From positions 177,196 through 241,195 of the forward strand of contig NZ_FXZH01000005.1 in the NCBI RefSeq assembly GCF_900169365.1: a DNA stretch of 64,000 nucleotides. The letters run 5' to 3'. The notes below the pieces were generated by a model. It searched no databases and was not told the DNA's origin. It worked only from the letters and a program-made list of their open reading frames with translations. The translations under genes and the position numbers were made by a program. The stretch's first letter is position 1. The number at the start of each line of letters is the position of its first letter. Below are positions 34,248 to 43,363 of the stretch, one piece after another. This DNA comes from Brevibacterium sp. 239c. GTDB taxonomy: Bacteria > Actinomycetota > Actinomycetes > Actinomycetales > Brevibacteriaceae.

Positions 34248-35435
34248 TCACCATTTCTCGTGCTGGTTGCGCCAGGTGACGCCACCGGCGGCTAAGAGCA
34301 GTGTCCCGGAGATCGTGAACACGATTCCGGATCCGGCAACGATGGTGAGCAGAGAGGCCGCCGAGGGGATCGCCACCTGACTGAGTCGGTTGCCGGCAAG
34401 TCGGATCGAGAGGACTGCGGCCCGGTTGGCCGGGTCCGACAATGTCGAGACCCAGGTCATCGTCAGCGGCTGGGTGAGTCCGAAGCAGAACCCGGAGGCG
34501 AGCAGCAGGATCGCCAGCGCCCACGGTTGGGTGAAGACAGGGATGAGGATGATGCAGACCCCTGCCAGCGCCGAGGCGGTCCACAGGAGCGAGAGATTGC
34601 GCCATCTGCGGGTGAGCTGTCCGATGATGAGTCGCGAGATCACCGAGGCAAGTGTGCGCAGGGTCAGCAACCAGGTCACCGTCGTCACCGACAACCCGTT
34701 CTGCTGTCCGATGAGCGGCAGGTAGGCCGTCATCAGGTCGACGGCGGCCAGGGTCGTCATTGATGCGAGGATCGCGGGCTTCATGCCCCGGATCGCCAGC
34801 AGAGACAAGGGGGTTCGGGCGTCTTTGGCCGCATCAGCGCGGGAGACGTGCGGGGTGCGACCGCGGAGGAGGACGATGACCGCGGCGACCAGTGTCAGCG
34901 CGGAGACCCCGGTCATGAACCACAGGGCGTTGACGATCTGCGGCGCACCATCGGTGGCGCCGGCGATCGCACCGGCTACGGGCAGACCGATGGTCTGTCC
35001 GATCGAGACGCCGAGGGTGAGGTAGCCGAACTTCGAGGTCAGCGCCGAGGCGGGAAAGCTTTGTGGGATCAGCGCCTGCGACGCGACCGTGGTCAGCAGC
35101 TGCCCGAGCCCCAGGCACATCGTGGCGATGAGAAGCATGCCGAGGTTGGGCGCTATCGCTGCGAGCCCGACGGGCAGGATCGAGAGGATCGTTCCCGTCC
35201 ACAGCACAGCGGTGGCGTATCCGCGGTCGACGAGCCGGCCCACAAGGAGCGCTGTGATCAGCGGCACGAGTGAATAGCAGGCGGTCATGAGACCGAGGAC
35301 GACCCCGCTGCCGCCCAGCTCCAGGGTCCGGTAGGAGATGAGGACGCGCACGCCGTTGTAGGTGGCATGTGCGATCACGGTGTGGAAGATGAGACCGAGG
35401 AACCACGCCCGAGACGAGGAAGAGGGAATCGGCAT
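34248..35435 (-). CDS. MFS transporter
   Basis: The 395-residue protein has about twelve hydrophobic segments and the MFS loop motif GRLVDRGYAT between spans 2 and 3. Substrate and direction are not deducible; it may be a drug or metabolite exporter. It follows coaD by three bases and may share its transcript with gntR and coaD. Confidence 0.85.
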   Translation of the reverse strand: MPIPSSSSRAWFLGLIFHTVIAHATYNGVRVLISYRTLELGGSGVVLGLMTACYSLVPLITALLVGRLVDRGYATAVLWTGTILSILPVGLAAIAPNLGMLLIATMCLGLGQLLTTVASQALIPQSFPASALTSKFGYLTLGVSIGQTIGLPVAGAIAGATDGAPQIVNALWFMTGVSALTLVAAVIVLLRGRTPHVSRADAAKDARTPLSLLAIRGMKPAILASMTTLAAVDLMTAYLPLIGQQNGLSVTTVTWLLTLRTLASVISRLIIGQLTRRWRNLSLLWTASALAGVCIILIPVFTQPWALAILLLASGFCFGLTQPLTMTWVSTLSDPANRAAVLSIRLAGNRLSQVAIPSAASLLTIVAGSGIVFTISGTLLLAAGGVTWRNQHEKW

Positions 35436-35438
35436 GCC

Positions 35439-35927
35439 TCAGGCGCTGGCGTTCAGCGCCGACAGCACCGCGCCGGGAACCAGACCTTCGATGTCTCCCC
35501 CACCACCGTGGACTTCCTTGATGAGCGAGGACGAGACATGCTCGTACTCGGGGTTGCCGGGGACGAAGATCGTCTCGAGCTCACTCAGATGCTTATTCAT
35601 CAGCGCCATCGGAAGTTCGTAGGCGAAGTCTGTGCCCGAGCGCAGTCCCTTGACCACGGCGGGGGCTCCGATAGAGGTGCAGTAGTCAACGAGGAGCCCC
35701 CCGGCGACGGTGTCGATGATGACGTTTTCGGCGTCGCGTGTCCGCTCGTCCTCGTCCAGGGACCGCCGGATAAGATCGGCGCGAACTTCAGGGTCGAAAC
35801 GTCCGGACTTCTTGGGATTGTGCACAACGGCCACGACCACCTCGTCGAAGAGTCGGGCACTGCGGGCGATGACATCGAGATGACCCATAGTGATCGGGTC
35901 ATAGGAACCGGGGCAGACAACCTTCAT
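35439..35927 (-). CDS. coaD: Phosphopantetheine adenylyltransferase
   Basis: CoaD transfers AMP from ATP to 4'-phosphopantetheine in CoA synthesis. The 162-residue protein has the nucleotide-binding CPGSYDPITMGHLDVI (with the HxGH-type GHL), the later RSGTDFAYELPMALMNKHL and the C-terminal SSLIKEV. The start at 35927 gives the conserved opening MKVVCPGSYDP. It overlaps the preceding GntR gene's stop by four bases (ATGA). Confidence 0.95.
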   Translation of the reverse strand: MKVVCPGSYDPITMGHLDVIARSARLFDEVVVAVVHNPKKSGRFDPEVRADLIRRSLDEDERTRDAENVIIDTVAGGLLVDYCTSIGAPAVVKGLRSGTDFAYELPMALMNKHLSELETIFVPGNPEYEHVSSSLIKEVHGGGGDIEGLVPGAVLSALNASA

Positions 35928-36685
35928 GTCTTCATCGTATCTCTCAGCTGCGACCACTGGTCATCAACGGGCCCGTCCTGATCACCGGCCCTGACGATGA
36001 CGGCTTCGGGCTCAGTCAGCGGATTGTGCAGACGGCAGGCGGCGCCGGTCATGATCCTGCCCACGATCTCCAAGGAGAGGCGCTCGTCACCGGCTGCGAT
36101 GGCCTCATTCAGCTCTCTGTGCGTTTCGATGAGGTCGCACCTGACCTCGTATCCGCGCGGATCGGAGAGTGAGAGAAGTCGGGTGTGGACCATCGAGACC
36201 TTCATCAGGCTGCTGAGCCTGATGGAGCCGGAGCAGGCGACGATCGAATGGTGGAAGTCGAGGTCGGCGTCGCCGATTGCTCGCGCAGTGTTCTCCTCGA
36301 TCGCGAGCTCAAGCTTGGCCAGCGCCTGGTGGATGCGGGCGATCGGCTTGCCCGACCGGATGATGATCTTCACAGCCTGCGCCTCAATGGCTTCCCTGAC
36401 CGCATAGACGTCGTCGATGTCATCAGACGTCATCCGCTTGACCCAGACTCCGCGACCGGGCGCGTGGGTCATCACCCCTTCGCTGACCAGACGCTGCAGG
36501 GCCTCCCGCAAGGAGGGGCGGGAGACGACGAGGAGCTCTGCCGTGCGCACCTCGTTGATGGACTGTCCCGGCGCCAGCGAGCCGCTGTAGATGGCGTTCC
36601 TGATCTGATCGGCGATGAGGTCGATCGTCGAGGAACGGATGACCTTGCGCAGGACAGGAAGCTCCGAAGTCGGGAGTTGAGGCAT
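35924..36685 (-). CDS. GntR family transcriptional regulator (FCD/FadR type)
   Basis: The N-terminal winged helix is visible at about residues 15-85 (IADQIRNAIYSGSLAPGQSINEVRTAELL, then PSLREALQRLVSEGV). An FCD effector-binding domain follows with DIDDVYAVREAIEAQAV and conserved DLDFHHSI. The start at 36685 fits the domain, but the upstream sequence lacks a clear ribosome-binding site and a longer frame reaches 37264. The gene is divergent from the ehuB operon, and it probably controls that importer. It is also coupled to coaD downstream, an unusual pairing. Confidence 0.85.
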   Translation of the reverse strand: MPQLPTSELPVLRKVIRSSTIDLIADQIRNAIYSGSLAPGQSINEVRTAELLVVSRPSLREALQRLVSEGVMTHAPGRGVWVKRMTSDDIDDVYAVREAIEAQAVKIIIRSGKPIARIHQALAKLELAIEENTARAIGDADLDFHHSIVACSGSIRLSSLMKVSMVHTRLLSLSDPRGYEVRCDLIETHRELNEAIAAGDERLSLEIVGRIMTGAACRLHNPLTEPEAVIVRAGDQDGPVDDQWSQLRDTMKT

Positions 36686-36702
36686 ATCACGATCATATAA
36701 CG

Positions 36703-36713
36703 TTGTCTGACAG
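36703..36713. promoter_or_regulatory. Candidate GntR operator
   Basis: TTGTCTGACAG contains TGTC-T-GACA, a close match to the FadR-type consensus TnGTnnnACnA except at the last base. It lies between the divergent gntR and ehuB genes. Confidence 0.4.
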
Positions 36714-36800
36714 TGTGACATCCGAACAACAAAAGTATTGAATAGTGTTCTTGAGACGCATGTCACGAAGATGTGTCGACGTACTAAGAAAGGGACAGCT

Positions 36801-37682
36801 ATGAAAGCCATCAAGGGGCTAGCCGCCGCGACCTCGATCCTCGCTCTGACACTCACCCTGGGGGCTTGCGGCGGAAGCGATTCCGACAAGAGCACTCTCC
36901 AGAAGGCCGTCGATGACGGAAAGATCACCGTCGGCTTCGCCGGTGAGGCTCCGTACAGCTTCGAAAAGGACGGCGAGCTCCAGGGTGCATCGGTCGCCAT
37001 GGCAGAAGCAGTCTTCAAGGAACTCGGTGTCGACGACGTCGAGGGTGTCAACACCGAATTCGGTTCGCTGATCCCCGGACTGAACGCCGACCGCTTCGGT
37101 GCGATCTCCGCGGGCATGTCCATCCTGCCCGATCGCTGTGAGCAGGCCGCCTTCGGCAATCCTGAGTTCATGTACACCACTGCCCTGATGACCAAGAAGG
37201 GCAAGCAGGACGGTATGAAGACCATCGATGATGTGAAGAAGAAGGGTCTCAAGCTCGCGACCATGACTGGCGCAGTGGAGTCAGACTACGCCAAGGACCT
37301 CGGCATCAAATCGCAGAAGGTCGGCACTCCGCAGGACGGCATGGACGCTGTGACCACGGGCCGTGCCGATGTCTTCGCACTGACCGCCATCTCGCTCAAC
37401 TGGATGGCCAAGAACAACAAGGACTCCGGCGTCGAGGTCGGAGATTCCTTCGTCCAGGAGATCAAGGGAGTCCCACAGATCGGTGCCGGTGCCACAGTCT
37501 TCCGCACCGATGACACCGAACTCCGGGACAAGTGGAACGAGAAGCTCGACGAAATCGTCTCCGATGAGACGAAGTACCTCGATGTCGTCGGCGATTTCGG
37601 CTTCACCAAAGAAGAGCGTCCTGACGGTGAGATCACGACCGATCAGCTGTGCAAGGGCGAACTGCCCACTGCCAAGTCCTGA
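36801..37682 (+). CDS. ehuB: Ectoine/hydroxyectoine ABC transporter substrate-binding lipoprotein (EhuB-like)
   Basis: This is an exported lipoprotein of the amino-acid-type periplasmic-binding family. The start at 36801 opens a signal peptide ending in the lipobox LTLGAC. The EhuB resemblance is strong at about residues 40-130: GFAGEAPYSFEKDGELQGASVAMAEAVFK and EGVNTEFGSLIPGLNADRFGAISAGMSILPDRCEQAAF. It leads a four-gene plus-strand operon with two permeases and an ATPase. The substrate assignment rests on sequence resemblance alone. Confidence 0.85.
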   Translation: MKAIKGLAAATSILALTLTLGACGGSDSDKSTLQKAVDDGKITVGFAGEAPYSFEKDGELQGASVAMAEAVFKELGVDDVEGVNTEFGSLIPGLNADRFGAISAGMSILPDRCEQAAFGNPEFMYTTALMTKKGKQDGMKTIDDVKKKGLKLATMTGAVESDYAKDLGIKSQKVGTPQDGMDAVTTGRADVFALTAISLNWMAKNNKDSGVEVGDSFVQEIKGVPQIGAGATVFRTDDTELRDKWNEKLDEIVSDETKYLDVVGDFGFTKEERPDGEITTDQLCKGELPTAKS

Positions 37683-37706
37683 ACCGGCCCCTAGTCGCTG
37701 CCGATC

Positions 37707-38510
37707 ATGACTGACAATGTCACTACGTTGCTGAATTTCCTCCCACAGTTGTGGGAGGGAATTCAGACGACGCTCATCCTCACCATCGCCGGCTCGATCG
37801 GCACCATCATCATCGCCCTCATCCTCGGACTCGCGATGACCTCCCCTCACGCGTGGATGCGCATCCCTGCCAGGATCATCGTCGAATTCTTCCGCGGCAC
37901 TTCGCTGCTGGTCCAGATCTTCTGGCTCTTCTACGTGCTCCCACTCCTCGGCATCGATCTCGACCCCATCTTGTGCGGTATCGGCGCGCTGTCGCTCAAC
38001 TACGGGGCCTACTCCGCCGAGGTGGTCCGGTCGTCGATCAAGACCGTGAATTCCGGCCAATGGGAGGCGGCGATCGCGCTCAGCCTCTCCCCGACCCGGC
38101 GCATGATCCGCGTCATCTTCCCCCAGGCATGGGCCCTGATGATCCCCTCGCTGGCGACTCTGCTCATCCAGCTGCTCAAGGGCACAGCCGTGGTCTTCTT
38201 CATCACGCTCAGCGACCTTACGGACAAGATCCAACAGCTGCGCCAGTCAACCGGCGACACCTACTTTGCGTTCACCGTCGGTCTCCTTATCTACTTCGTC
38301 ATCGCGTGGCTGATCCAGGAGGGCATGAACCTTCTCGAACGCCAAGCCACCAAACGGCTCGGACGCAGACGCCCGAACTCCCGGAGTGATCGACGAGATG
38401 CTCGTCGCGACGCTCGCGAGGAACTTCGCCGCGATCGTCTCAAATCCCATGCTGCTGCCAACGATGGGGCCTCCAAGCTAGGTCCTGCCGGTCAAGGAGG
38501 TGGCCTGTGA
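37707..38510 (+). CDS. ehuC: Ectoine/hydroxyectoine ABC transporter permease (EhuC-like)
   Basis: The 267-residue inner-membrane permease belongs to the His/Glu/Gln/Arg-type family. The first half has five or so membrane segments, and the EAA motif with SGQWEAAIALSLSPTRRMIRVIFPQAW sits near residue 110-135. The C-terminus is a basic, Arg-rich tail of about 45 residues (from about residue 222) that is longer than usual. The stop overlaps the next permease start by four bases (GTGA). Confidence 0.87.
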   Translation: MTDNVTTLLNFLPQLWEGIQTTLILTIAGSIGTIIIALILGLAMTSPHAWMRIPARIIVEFFRGTSLLVQIFWLFYVLPLLGIDLDPILCGIGALSLNYGAYSAEVVRSSIKTVNSGQWEAAIALSLSPTRRMIRVIFPQAWALMIPSLATLLIQLLKGTAVVFFITLSDLTDKIQQLRQSTGDTYFAFTVGLLIYFVIAWLIQEGMNLLERQATKRLGRRRPNSRSDRRDARRDAREELRRDRLKSHAAANDGASKLGPAGQGGGL

Positions 38511-39166
38511 TCTGGAACTGGGAATTTGCCGCCGAAGCGCTGCCGATCCTCCTCCGAGGATTCGTCAACACACTCATCGCCACAGTCGTTGGCACCATCA
38601 TCGCCGCGATTCTGGGCCTCCTCATTGCCGTGGCTATACGCTCACTGCCTCGCTGGATCAATTGGCTGGTCAGACTGCTTGTCGCCTTCGTCCGCAACAC
38701 GCCGCTGATCGTGCAGCTGATGTTCGTCTACTTTGCGTTCTCGGACCTCCCTGGACTGAAGAGCATTCCGGCGCTCGTCATCGGCTGCATCGTCATCGGC
38801 ATCCACTATTCGACATACATGTCAGAAAGCTACCGTGCGGGCATCGATTCGGTGCCTCCGGGTCAGCGCGAGGCCGCCACAGCTTTGTCCCTACCACCGG
38901 TGCGCACGTTCACCGCCGTCGTCCTCCCGCAAGCGCTGCGCGCCACGATCCCGTCATTGGGCAACTACGCCGTGGCCATGTTCAAGGACACCCCGTACCT
39001 GTTCGCGATCTCGGTGGTCGAACTCGTCAGCTCCGCGAAGGACTTCGGCGGTTCCACGTTCGCCTACACGGAAGCCTTCACTTTGGCCGGGATCATCTTC
39101 CTCGCCGCCAGCTACCCGACGTCCCTGCTCATCCAACGATTGGACAAGCGCCTTGCCACCTACTGA
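38507..39166 (+). CDS. ehuD: Ectoine/hydroxyectoine ABC transporter permease (EhuD-like)
   Basis: The second permease of the importer has 219 residues. It begins with GTG in the ehuC stop, preceded by AAGGAGG. It has the NWEFAAEALPILLRGF opening typical of EhuD, about five membrane spans and the EAA loop PPGQREAATALSLPPVRTFTAVVLPQAL near residues 122-146. The ATPase gene begins inside its end in another frame. Confidence 0.87.
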   Translation: MIWNWEFAAEALPILLRGFVNTLIATVVGTIIAAILGLLIAVAIRSLPRWINWLVRLLVAFVRNTPLIVQLMFVYFAFSDLPGLKSIPALVIGCIVIGIHYSTYMSESYRAGIDSVPPGQREAATALSLPPVRTFTAVVLPQALRATIPSLGNYAVAMFKDTPYLFAISVVELVSSAKDFGGSTFAYTEAFTLAGIIFLAASYPTSLLIQRLDKRLATY

Positions 39167-39971
39167 GAGCACCTCATCAACTCCGACGGCAGACCCCGCA
39201 AGCTCGGCCACACCGGCGATCGAGTTCAAAGAAGTGGAGAAGTCTTTCGGCAAGACCACCGTACTCAAGGACCTCAACTTCACTGTCGCGCCCGGGGAGC
39301 GTGTGACTCTGATCGGGCCCAGCGGTTCGGGAAAGACGACGATCCTCCGCCTCGTCATGACCTTGGAGGAGCTGACCGGCGGCTACATCTTCGTCGACGG
39401 CGAACCGCTGACCCACACCGAGAAGAACGGCAAGCGAGTCGAACTGCCGTCGAAGACGACCCGGGCCATGACGACGCGGATCGGAATGGTCTTCCAGCAG
39501 TTCAATCTCTTCCCCAATATGACGGTGCTCGAGAACATCATCGAGGCGCCCATCCACGTGCTCGGCAGATCCAAGGCCGATGCCGTGGCAGAGGCGAAGT
39601 CGCTGTTGGACAAGGTCGGACTCGCAGACAAGGCCGATGAGCATCCCACTCGCCTTTCGGGCGGTCAGCAGCAGCGTGTGGCTATCGCACGGGCACTGGC
39701 GATGAGCCCGGAGATCCTCCTCCTCGACGAGGTGACGTCCGCGCTCGACCCCGAGCTCGTGGGAGATGTCCTCGGAGTCCTCCGCGATATCGCAGAGACG
39801 ACCGACATCACGATGCTCTTGGTCACCCACGAGATGCAGTTCGCCCGCGAGGTCTCACACCGGGTGATGATGTTCGACGGCGGCCAGGTCCTCGAAGAGG
39901 GTCCGCCGGATCAGATCTTCAACAATCCGCAGCATGAACGGACCCGTACGTTCCTCTCCAGCGTGCAGTAA
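39153..39971 (+). CDS. ehuA: Ectoine/hydroxyectoine ABC transporter ATP-binding protein (EhuA-like)
   Basis: The 272-residue ATPase has Walker A IGPSGSGKTTILR, the Q-loop GMVFQQFNLFPNMTVLENI, the signature RLSGGQQQRVAIARAL, Walker B ILLLDEVTSALDPE and H-loop VTHEMQF. The insert ...GEPLTHTEKNGKRVELP after Walker A is an EhuA-like trait. The start is inferred: the only sensible option near the conserved domain is a TTG at 39153, overlapping ehuD by 14 bases. Longer frames from 38835 run antagonistic to the ehuD frame. A terminator follows at 39987. Confidence 0.83.
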   Translation: MPPTESTSSTPTADPASSATPAIEFKEVEKSFGKTTVLKDLNFTVAPGERVTLIGPSGSGKTTILRLVMTLEELTGGYIFVDGEPLTHTEKNGKRVELPSKTTRAMTTRIGMVFQQFNLFPNMTVLENIIEAPIHVLGRSKADAVAEAKSLLDKVGLADKADEHPTRLSGGQQQRVAIARALAMSPEILLLDEVTSALDPELVGDVLGVLRDIAETTDITMLLVTHEMQFAREVSHRVMMFDGGQVLEEGPPDQIFNNPQHERTRTFLSSVQ

Positions 39972-39986
39972 GCCTCACGTTCAACG

Positions 39987-40019
39987 GAGGCCCACCGGTA
40001 TGCGATTCCGGTGGGCCTC
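39987..40019 (+). terminator. Rho-independent-type terminator after ehuA
   Basis: GAGGCCCACCGG and CCGGTGGGCCTC form a perfect 12-bp stem with a 9-base loop, 16 bases past the ehuA stop. T-run is short. Confidence 0.8.
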
Positions 40020-40075
40020 TGGCGTTCCCGGTGGGCTTCAGCCGTACTTTCAGGTCTCGATCGTTCCGACGGACC

Positions 40076-40357
40076 TCAGCTGCGGATGCGGCGCACGAGC
40101 CGCCAGATCCTCACGACGACTGCAATGGCGATGAGCACCATGGCCACCCAGAACAGGATGTCCGAAGGCCCGGCCCAGAACACATCGGAGCGCCGCACCG
40201 GATCCGCTGCGTTCGTGCCCGCGTCGCTCCTGCCTGCACCGGCATCAGTCTCCGACTGACTCGTCAGCCACCTGAGTGCCAACCAGAGGAGCAGCAGACC
40301 CACCCCGCAGGCTGCGAACACCCAGGGTGTGCGGTGCCAGGGACGATGAGAGCTCAC
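40076..40357 (-). CDS. Small membrane protein (hypothetical)
   Basis: This 93-residue frame has two hydrophobic segments (about residues 12-30 and 68-85) and a basic C-terminus with RLVRRIRS. Its start lies inside the rsmD stop codon (ATGA), which supports translation coupled to rsmD. No family is recognised. Confidence 0.6.
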   Translation of the reverse strand: MSSHRPWHRTPWVFAACGVGLLLLWLALRWLTSQSETDAGAGRSDAGTNAADPVRRSDVFWAGPSDILFWVAMVLIAIAVVVRIWRLVRRIRS

Positions 40358-41148
40358 GCCGACTCGTCTGCTGCCGTAGCACCTACTGCGCTGGCGACAT
40401 CCGCTGCCTCTTCAGAGTCGGCCTTGAGTTGGACGAAGTACAGAGCGGTCTCACCGAAGCTCTTCGAACGGAAGATTTCAAGCGCCGCCGGCATCGTCGG
40501 CTCAGGTGCGCGTGATGCGCGTTCGAGCACGACGATGGATTCCATGTCGAGGAGCCCGGAGAGCCTGCTCAGAATCTGAGTCACTGCGTCCTCACCCAGC
40601 GGGTACGGCGGATCCATGAACACCAGGTCGAAGATGCGCCCCTCACCGTCGTCGAAGTCGCTTCTGGTTTCCAGTACCTCGCCGTCCAGAACCGCGTCGA
40701 GCCCGTCAGCGTGCCCCACTCCCCCGTTGTGGCCATCGGGTTGCAGCTGCGCCGAAGTTTGCTCCGACGAAGACTGCTGCCCCGATGCCTGCTGCGCGGC
40801 AGCCTGCAGCTTAGGGACACGCTGAGCGCTGAGGAATGACACAACGTCCGAGGAATGGATCCGAGTCGAGTGATCGATTCCGAGCTTCGCGGCATTCGCC
40901 TCGACCGCGCGGACCGAGGCACCGGCCGAATCGACGAAATCGACCTCGGCAGCACCCCGCGACATGGCCTCGAATCCCAGCCCACCGGACCCGGCGAAAA
41001 GATCGAGAACATTCGCAGCCTGCAGCACCCCGTAACCGTCGAGCATGGAGAAAAGAGATTCCTTGACCCGGTCCGAGGTCGGACGGGTGTTGGACCCGCC
41101 CGGTGCCACAAGCTTGGAACCTTTGAACGCACCAGCGATGATTCTCAT
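40354..41148 (-). CDS. rsmD: 16S rRNA (guanine966-N2)-methyltransferase RsmD
   Basis: RsmD modifies G966 in the small-subunit rRNA. The SAM-binding DLFAGSGGLGFEAMSRGA (about residue 48) and the catalytic FMDPPYPL (about residue 175) are present. At 264 residues it is longer than the usual 180-200. The excess is a low-complexity Gln/Ser/Gly insert (about residues 108-165). A short membrane protein gene overlaps its stop, and recG lies 67 bases upstream. Confidence 0.9.
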   Translation of the reverse strand: MRIIAGAFKGSKLVAPGGSNTRPTSDRVKESLFSMLDGYGVLQAANVLDLFAGSGGLGFEAMSRGAAEVDFVDSAGASVRAVEANAAKLGIDHSTRIHSSDVVSFLSAQRVPKLQAAAQQASGQQSSSEQTSAQLQPDGHNGGVGHADGLDAVLDGEVLETRSDFDDGEGRIFDLVFMDPPYPLGEDAVTQILSRLSGLLDMESIVVLERASRAPEPTMPAALEIFRSKSFGETALYFVQLKADSEEAADVASAVGATAADESA

Positions 41149-41215
41149 TGCGTCTCCTCCTCAAGGGGGTGGTTCGACAGCACACGAAACCTTGTCATCT
41201 CACAGTAGCGCGACA

Positions 41216-43363
41216 TCAGCTCGCCTCGATGAAGTGAGCCGATTCTGCGGGCAGAACCCTATTGATGAAGGTCCGCAGAGCCGGCAGTGCGCTCAGGTCG
41301 GGGTCAACGGAGATGATCTTCTCCGCGATGGCTCTCGCCTCTTCGACGATCGGTGCATCACGGAGAATGGACAGGTGCTTCAACGACGATCCTCCCCACT
41401 GTGAGGACCCGAGCACATCACCTTCTCCACGGGTGCCGAGATCGTATTCGGCCAGCGCAAAGCCGTCGAGGGTGCCTGCGACCTCGCTGAGCCGTTCGAA
41501 GCTCTCATCGATTTCAGGCACCTCGGTGAGCAGGAAGCACATGGCCGCACTGCCATCACGTCCGACGCGTCCGCGCAGCTGATGGAGCTGAGCGACGCCG
41601 AAGCGCTCAGCCTCGAAGACGACCATCATGGTTGCCCGAGGGACGTCGACGCCCACCTCGACGACGGTGGTGGAGACCAGGATGTCGGTCTCGCCGGAGA
41701 CGAAGGCCGCCATCGTCCGGTCCTTCTCCGCCGGAGGCATCCGACCGTGCAGCAGAGCAATCGAACGTGACCGGAGCTGCTCGGAGTTCTGCAGCAGGTC
41801 TCTCAGGTCTTCGATTCCCTGTCGGCTGCCGATCACGTCGCCCGTTTCGGGATCTTCGATGTCGGAGGGGTCGATGCGGGGGAAGACCACGAAGGTGCCC
41901 CGCCCGTTCTCGGCTGCCTCGTCGATGAGCTGGAGGACGCGGGCCAACCAGTTGGGATGATCGCCCAGGGAGACGGCGTGGGTGGTGATGTCCTTGGTGC
42001 CGGCGGGCATCTCATCGAGGGTGGACACATCGAGGTCGGCGAAGACGGTCATCGCCACGGTGCGTGGGATCGGGGTCGCGGACATCACGAGGGTGTGCGG
42101 GACCTTGAGTCCGGCCTTCGCCCGCAGCGCTTCACGCTGTTCGACGCCGAACCGGTGCTGCTCATCGACGACGATGAGACCCAAGGCGTCGAACATCGTG
42201 GTGTCCGACATCAGGGCATGCGTGCCCACGACGATGTCGATCTGACCGGTGGCGAGGTCGAGTGCCAGCTGTTTGCGCTCCCGAGCCGGCATCGACCCCG
42301 TCAGCAGCGCCACCCGCACCTGATCATCGCTCGAGAGCAGAGGGCTGAGCGCCATCTGATCGCCGAGGAGGCTCTCAATTGAGCGGAAATGCTGAGTGGC
42401 CAGCACCTCGGTGGGGGCCAGCATGGCGGCCTGCGCTCCCGAATCGACGGCTGTGAGCATCGCCCGCAGCGCCACGACGGTCTTGCCGGAGCCGACGTCG
42501 CCGTGGAGCAGCCGATGCATCGCCGTCTTCCGGCCCATGTCTGCCTCGATCTCCTCACCGACGCGCAGCTGAGAGGCGGTGAGGTAGAAGGGCAGATTGT
42601 TGTCGAAGCGTTCACTTCTGGCCCCGACGTTGAGCAGAGGGGTGGCCTCGAGCCTTTCGTAATCAGCCTTGCGGGAGACGAACTCCGCCTGCAAGGCGAG
42701 TGCCTCTTCCCATTTCCACCGCTGCTTGGCTTTCTCCGTCGCCGCCGCTGACCTGGGCCGGTGCATGTCGTTGAATGCGGTGCGCAGGTCGGGCAGGTCA
42801 AGGTTTTCTCGCATGGCGGTTGGCAGCGGGTCTTCGAACTCGGCAGGGTCGGCGACATCGAGGAGAACCTTGATGGCCTTCCACAGTCGTGTCTGCGCGA
42901 TGCCTTTGACTCGTGAGTAGACGGGGAATGGGGAGTTGAGGTCCTCCGGCGTCCACTTCTCATCGTGTTCGTCCCGGTTCAGCCAGGTGGGGGAGTTCAG
43001 CGTCAGCTGCCCGCGGTACTCCTCGACCTTCCCGGCGAAGACGACGGTGAGCCCGGGCACCAGCTGGCTGTCCAGCCAGCGCTGGTTGAAGAAGGCGATC
43101 TTCATCGACTGCTGTCCATCGTGGACGATCACGTCGGTGATGGTGCCGCGGCGTTTCTGCATGCGTCTGGTGTCCACGGAGATGACTTCGGCCTGCAGGA
43201 TCGCGGTCTCGCCCAGGGGGAGCCCGCCCAGTGGCGTCTTCTCTCCGGGCACGAGGAACCGGCGAGGGAAGAAGCGGAACAGATCCGCCACCGAGGTGAT
43301 CCCCCGCTTCTTCAGTGCACCGCGGTCTCGTGCGGTGAAGTAGTCGTCGAGGCGGGCGCTCAT
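41216..43363 (-). CDS. recG: ATP-dependent DNA helicase RecG
   Basis: RecG reverses stalled replication forks and Holliday junctions. The 715-residue protein has the N-terminal wedge domain, Walker A GDVGSGKTVVALRAML (about residue 285), the DEQHRFGVEQR motif, then the helicase C lobe with VSTTVVEVGVDVPRATMMVVFEAERFGVAQLHQLRGRVGRD. Its start overlaps the DAK2 stop by four bases (ATGA), so recG follows in the same transcript. Confidence 0.96.
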   Translation of the reverse strand: MSARLDDYFTARDRGALKKRGITSVADLFRFFPRRFLVPGEKTPLGGLPLGETAILQAEVISVDTRRMQKRRGTITDVIVHDGQQSMKIAFFNQRWLDSQLVPGLTVVFAGKVEEYRGQLTLNSPTWLNRDEHDEKWTPEDLNSPFPVYSRVKGIAQTRLWKAIKVLLDVADPAEFEDPLPTAMRENLDLPDLRTAFNDMHRPRSAAATEKAKQRWKWEEALALQAEFVSRKADYERLEATPLLNVGARSERFDNNLPFYLTASQLRVGEEIEADMGRKTAMHRLLHGDVGSGKTVVALRAMLTAVDSGAQAAMLAPTEVLATQHFRSIESLLGDQMALSPLLSSDDQVRVALLTGSMPARERKQLALDLATGQIDIVVGTHALMSDTTMFDALGLIVVDEQHRFGVEQREALRAKAGLKVPHTLVMSATPIPRTVAMTVFADLDVSTLDEMPAGTKDITTHAVSLGDHPNWLARVLQLIDEAAENGRGTFVVFPRIDPSDIEDPETGDVIGSRQGIEDLRDLLQNSEQLRSRSIALLHGRMPPAEKDRTMAAFVSGETDILVSTTVVEVGVDVPRATMMVVFEAERFGVAQLHQLRGRVGRDGSAAMCFLLTEVPEIDESFERLSEVAGTLDGFALAEYDLGTRGEGDVLGSSQWGGSSLKHLSILRDAPIVEEARAIAEKIISVDPDLSALPALRTFINRVLPAESAHFIEAS

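Noticed and set aside
36686..37264. Long N-terminal extension of the gntR frame
   Set aside because: It runs opposite ehuB and lacks any domain; the winged helix begins near 36685.
38835..39152. N-terminal extension of the ehuA frame
   Set aside because: It overlaps ehuD in another frame and carries no family features; a TTG near 39153 is more plausible.
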